A program made the position numbers and the translations under genes. A stretch of DNA of 64,000 bases, from assembly GCF_900086715.1 (NCBI RefSeq), contig NZ_FLKH01000012.1, forward strand, positions 248,001 to 312,000. Direction: 5' to 3'. The DNA comes from Gracilibacillus timonensis (GTDB lineage Bacteria; Bacillota; Bacilli; Bacillales; Amphibacillaceae). Below are positions 61,495 to 64,000 of this stretch, piece after piece; the stretch's first letter is position 1, and the number at the start of each line of letters is the position of its first letter. A model generated the notes under the pieces. That model did not search any database. It was not told the origin of the DNA and was given only the letters and a program-made list of their open reading frames with translations.

Positions 61495-61940
61495 CGACAT
61501 AAGATCGATTATGTAAAGTAGTCATTTTCCCATGCAGTGAGTTTGTCAGTTTTTTCTGAGCAAGGCAAGCGCTCCGGGAATATGCTTCGCTTTCCATGGG
61601 GACGGCTTCAGCTAACTAAAAAGAAAAACACTTTTTAGTGGATCTTCAGCTCGTCCTGTTCCCATAGGAGTCTCCGCATATTCCCTCCGCTAGGTAACAG
61701 TGCTACAATTTTTATCACTGCAGGGCTTAGAGGTTCTACGTATATGAACTGTGATTAATTAGGGAGATTACATCATAAATATGAAGTATTCTATTAGTCT
61801 GCACCACCGTATTACTATTTCCTAAGATAAGTCCCAAGAACACATTCCAAATTTGGATTTGGTTGCACGAAGAACTATTTCCTCCATCTCTCCAAATGAT
61901 TGCATGGACTATTTTACATAGTCGATCTTATCGGCAGCTT
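61495..61940. repeat. MITE-like element, copy F (long, reverse orientation)
   Basis: Left terminal repeat 61495-61522 (CGACATAAGATCGATTATGT...) and right terminal repeat 61907-61938 are inverted. The interior is the reverse complement of parts of copy B: 61561-61660 matches 13111-13200, and 61690-61742 matches 12930-12990. So this copy is flipped relative to A, B, C and E. No gene is supported in 61296-62192; beyond the element, 61940-62190 shows only the pbpF leader. Confidence 0.78.
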
Positions 61941-62192
61941 GATTACTGGTAATAAGGACGAAAAATAGGAATCATCATATGTCTCTATCACCATGATTCC
62001 ATGAAAAGTTGCTGTATTTGGAATCTTAGCTTAGCAGCGAAGAACGAAGTCCATCGCTTGTTTTTTTGAAATCAGTCAAGATAAATGCTATATACAACAC
62101 GATGGATGTCAAACATTTGTCTTAAAATACGATTTCGATAAATGGTTTTGCAGGTAACAACATATCCTAAGGAAAGAAGGTGGTGAACAAGC

Positions 62193-64000
62193 TTGAAAAA
62201 TAATAACATCAAAGAATATTGGCTGGCCTTTATAAAGAAAATCAAACCATATAAATGGATTGTCTTGATTGCTTCTTCCATGTTCCTGATTGCCTTGTTA
62301 GGTTATTTGTTTATTGTATTCGGCGGACGATTTGTATTCGACGAAAAGGCTGTTATCTTACCAACAACCTCTCGCGTTGTCGCAGAAGATGGGACACTAT
62401 TAGGTAAACTATATACGGAGAATAGAGATTACGCCACATTGGAACAAATACCTGATCATGTGGAAAAGGCCTTTCTGGCGGTAGAAGATCAAGATTTTTA
62501 TCAACATGCAGGAATTTCACTGCCTGCCGTAGCACGGGCGGTTTATCGCGATGTGATCACCATGAGTAAAGCAGAAGGTGGCAGCACGATTACACAGCAA
62601 TTAGCCAAGAACTTATTCCTGCAAAATGACAAGTCTTGGATGAGAAAAACCAAAGAAGTGATGGCTTCTGTTTATTTAGAACGGAATTATACGAAATCTG
62701 ATATTTTAGAATTATATTTAAACGAGATTTATTTAGCACATGGCATTTACGGAATAGGAACAGCGGCTGATTACTTTTTCAACAAGCCAATTGCTGATTT
62801 GACTATCGATGAAGGGGCGTTACTTGCAGCGATGGTGAAGGCGCCCAATAGCTATTCGCCGCATCATGATATCGAGGAGGCCAAACAGCGCAGAGATTTG
62901 GTATTGCAGCAGCTGGCTAATGAAGGGGAAATTTCAACGGAAGAGCTTTTGGAATTACAGGCCAAGGAAATAAAAGTGGCAGACCAGCCGGAGGAACGGG
63001 AACCATGGCTGGATGATTATTTTGCCTATGTGTTAGAAGAAGCAGAACAAGCATATGATTTAAGTAGAGAGGCATTAAAGCGCGGAGGTTACACGATCGA
63101 AGTAAATATAGATCTAGAGATGCAGCAAGTGGCTTATCAGCAAATGCAGGATGATCAATTTTTCTCTGGATCAAATCAAAACATGTCGAGCAGTTTTGTA
63201 TTAATGGATCAAGAGACAGGGGCATTAAAGGTGTTGCTCGCAAATCGCTCCTTTCAGTTAGGGGATACCAATCATTTACTCACACCTAAACAGCCAGGAT
63301 CGGTAATCAAGCCTTTAGCTGTATATGGCCCAGCCTTGGAACAAGGAAGTTACCAGCCGTATGATCTTCTGCCTGATCGAGACATTGACTATGATGGTTA
63401 TCATGTTAATAATGCCGATGGACAATACCAAGGAGAAGTTACCATGTATCAAGCTTTGCTTCAGTCAAGAAATGCACCAGCTGTATGGTTATTGGATCAA
63501 ATTGGTATCGACTACAGTAAATCCAGCTTAGAAAAAATGGATATATCATTAGAAGACAATGGATTAGCGATGGCTTTAGGTGGCTTAAAAAAAGGCTTAA
63601 CACCGATTCAGATTACCGAGGCTTATCGCACGTTTATTCACCAGGGAGAATGGCAACAGTCAAAAAGTATTCAAAAGATTTATAAACAACAGGGCGAGGA
63701 ACTAAAGAGCAGTGAACAAAAGCGAGCGCAAGTATTTCAACCACAGAATGCCTGGAATATACTTCGAATGATGGAGGCGGTTATCACCGAAGGTACAGGA
63801 ACTGCCGGTGAATATAATAAAGCACTCGCGGGTAAAACGGGCTCTACCCAACATCCGGAAGTACCTGGAGAAGTGAAGGATGCTTGGTTTGCCGGGGTAA
63901 CACCTGATTATGTATCTGCTGCTTGGATCGGTTATGACAAGGCGACCGAGGATAACTATTTAACAACTGGTTCCGAAGCAGCTGTTCGCTTAACGAAAGC
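62193..64000 (+). CDS. pbpF: Class A penicillin-binding protein PbpF (partial, runs off the window)
   Basis: A bifunctional peptidoglycan synthase; 602 codons are visible and the C-terminus lies outside. One anchor helix (about 22-43). The GT51 glycosyltransferase domain (about 60-230) has EDQDFYQHAG, GGSTITQQLAKNLFL and EIYLAHGIYGIG. The transpeptidase domain has S370-x-x-K373 in PGSVIKP, S425-R-N427 and K548-T-G in LAGKTGST. TTG 62193 is used as start, about nine bases after AAGAAGGTGG; the frame has no nearer ATG. In B. subtilis pbpF acts in sporulation germ-cell wall and lies by hmoB. Confidence 0.92.
   Translation, partial: MKNNNIKEYWLAFIKKIKPYKWIVLIASSMFLIALLGYLFIVFGGRFVFDEKAVILPTTSRVVAEDGTLLGKLYTENRDYATLEQIPDHVEKAFLAVEDQDFYQHAGISLPAVARAVYRDVITMSKAEGGSTITQQLAKNLFLQNDKSWMRKTKEVMASVYLERNYTKSDILELYLNEIYLAHGIYGIGTAADYFFNKPIADLTIDEGALLAAMVKAPNSYSPHHDIEEAKQRRDLVLQQLANEGEISTEELLELQAKEIKVADQPEEREPWLDDYFAYVLEEAEQAYDLSREALKRGGYTIEVNIDLEMQQVAYQQMQDDQFFSGSNQNMSSSFVLMDQETGALKVLLANRSFQLGDTNHLLTPKQPGSVIKPLAVYGPALEQGSYQPYDLLPDRDIDYDGYHVNNADGQYQGEVTMYQALLQSRNAPAVWLLDQIGIDYSKSSLEKMDISLEDNGLAMALGGLKKGLTPIQITEAYRTFIHQGEWQQSKSIQKIYKQQGEELKSSEQKRAQVFQPQNAWNILRMMEAVITEGTGTAGEYNKALAGKTGSTQHPEVPGEVKDAWFAGVTPDYVSAAWIGYDKATEDNYLTTGSEAAVRLTK

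Overview
This window reads as the chromosome of a low-GC, endospore-forming Bacillaceae bacterium, probably an aerobic moderate halophile related to Gracilibacillus, Halobacillus or Virgibacillus (inference). Gene order matches Bacillus subtilis over long stretches: yheA-yheB-yheC, yxkF-msmX, yhaQP-yhaON-yhaM-prsA, yhaH-hit-ecsAB-yhaA, then hmoB-pbpF. Sporulation genes are present (spoVR, yabG, a small acid-soluble spore protein, a YjcZ-type peptide, YheC). QoxA and PrsA end in long acidic tails, as is common in salt-tolerant Firmicutes. No rRNA, tRNA or CRISPR array was seen.

Layout. 1-8.1 kb: end of an M20 peptidase, a rhodanese-like membrane protein, a HemAT-type oxygen sensor, spoVR, a Pro/Gly-rich protein, a zinc-type efflux operon (czcD with its ArsR repressor) and a two-component system. 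8.6-12.5 kb: quinol oxidase operon qoxABCD. 13.5-23.9 kb: lipid kinase, acetyltransferases, the ykoFEDC thiamin-precursor ECF transporter under a TPP riboswitch, DegV, a sulfur amino acid PLP enzyme, a YueD-like reductase, a methionine aminopeptidase. 24-33 kb: a cation exporter, an IDEAL-domain protein and a beta-galactoside locus (AraC regulator, ABC binding protein and two permeases, GH42 enzyme, an orphan Mac domain), then a VanY carboxypeptidase. The ABC locus has no ATPase; the MsmX-type ATPase at 37.5 kb is the likely partner. 34-43 kb: yabG, fumC, ssp, msmX, a PucR regulator, yheCBA. 42.8-44.4 kb: an IS200 element and a probably frameshifted XRE regulator. 44.5-60 kb: the yha/ecs block covering export, nuclease, chaperone and HIT functions. 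60-64 kb: thiol oxidoreductase pair bdbC/bdbA-like, hmoB and a class A penicillin-binding protein running off the window.

The least explained content is repetitive and intergenic. (1) Six copies plus one remnant of a non-coding, MITE-like element carry terminal inverted repeats with core CCGATAAGAYGGATTATGTW (at about 0.67, 12.6, 33.5, 37.2, 46.8 and 61.5 kb; remnant at 23.05 kb). The long copies have nested internal inverted repeats. (2) Three tandem arrays, at 2.37, 24.03 and 55.07 kb, belong to two unrelated sequence families but share an exact 51-bp period, and every unit carries a dyad. Both systems sit in gene 3' ends, mostly next to terminators. They are the best candidates for an undescribed structural or regulatory system here.
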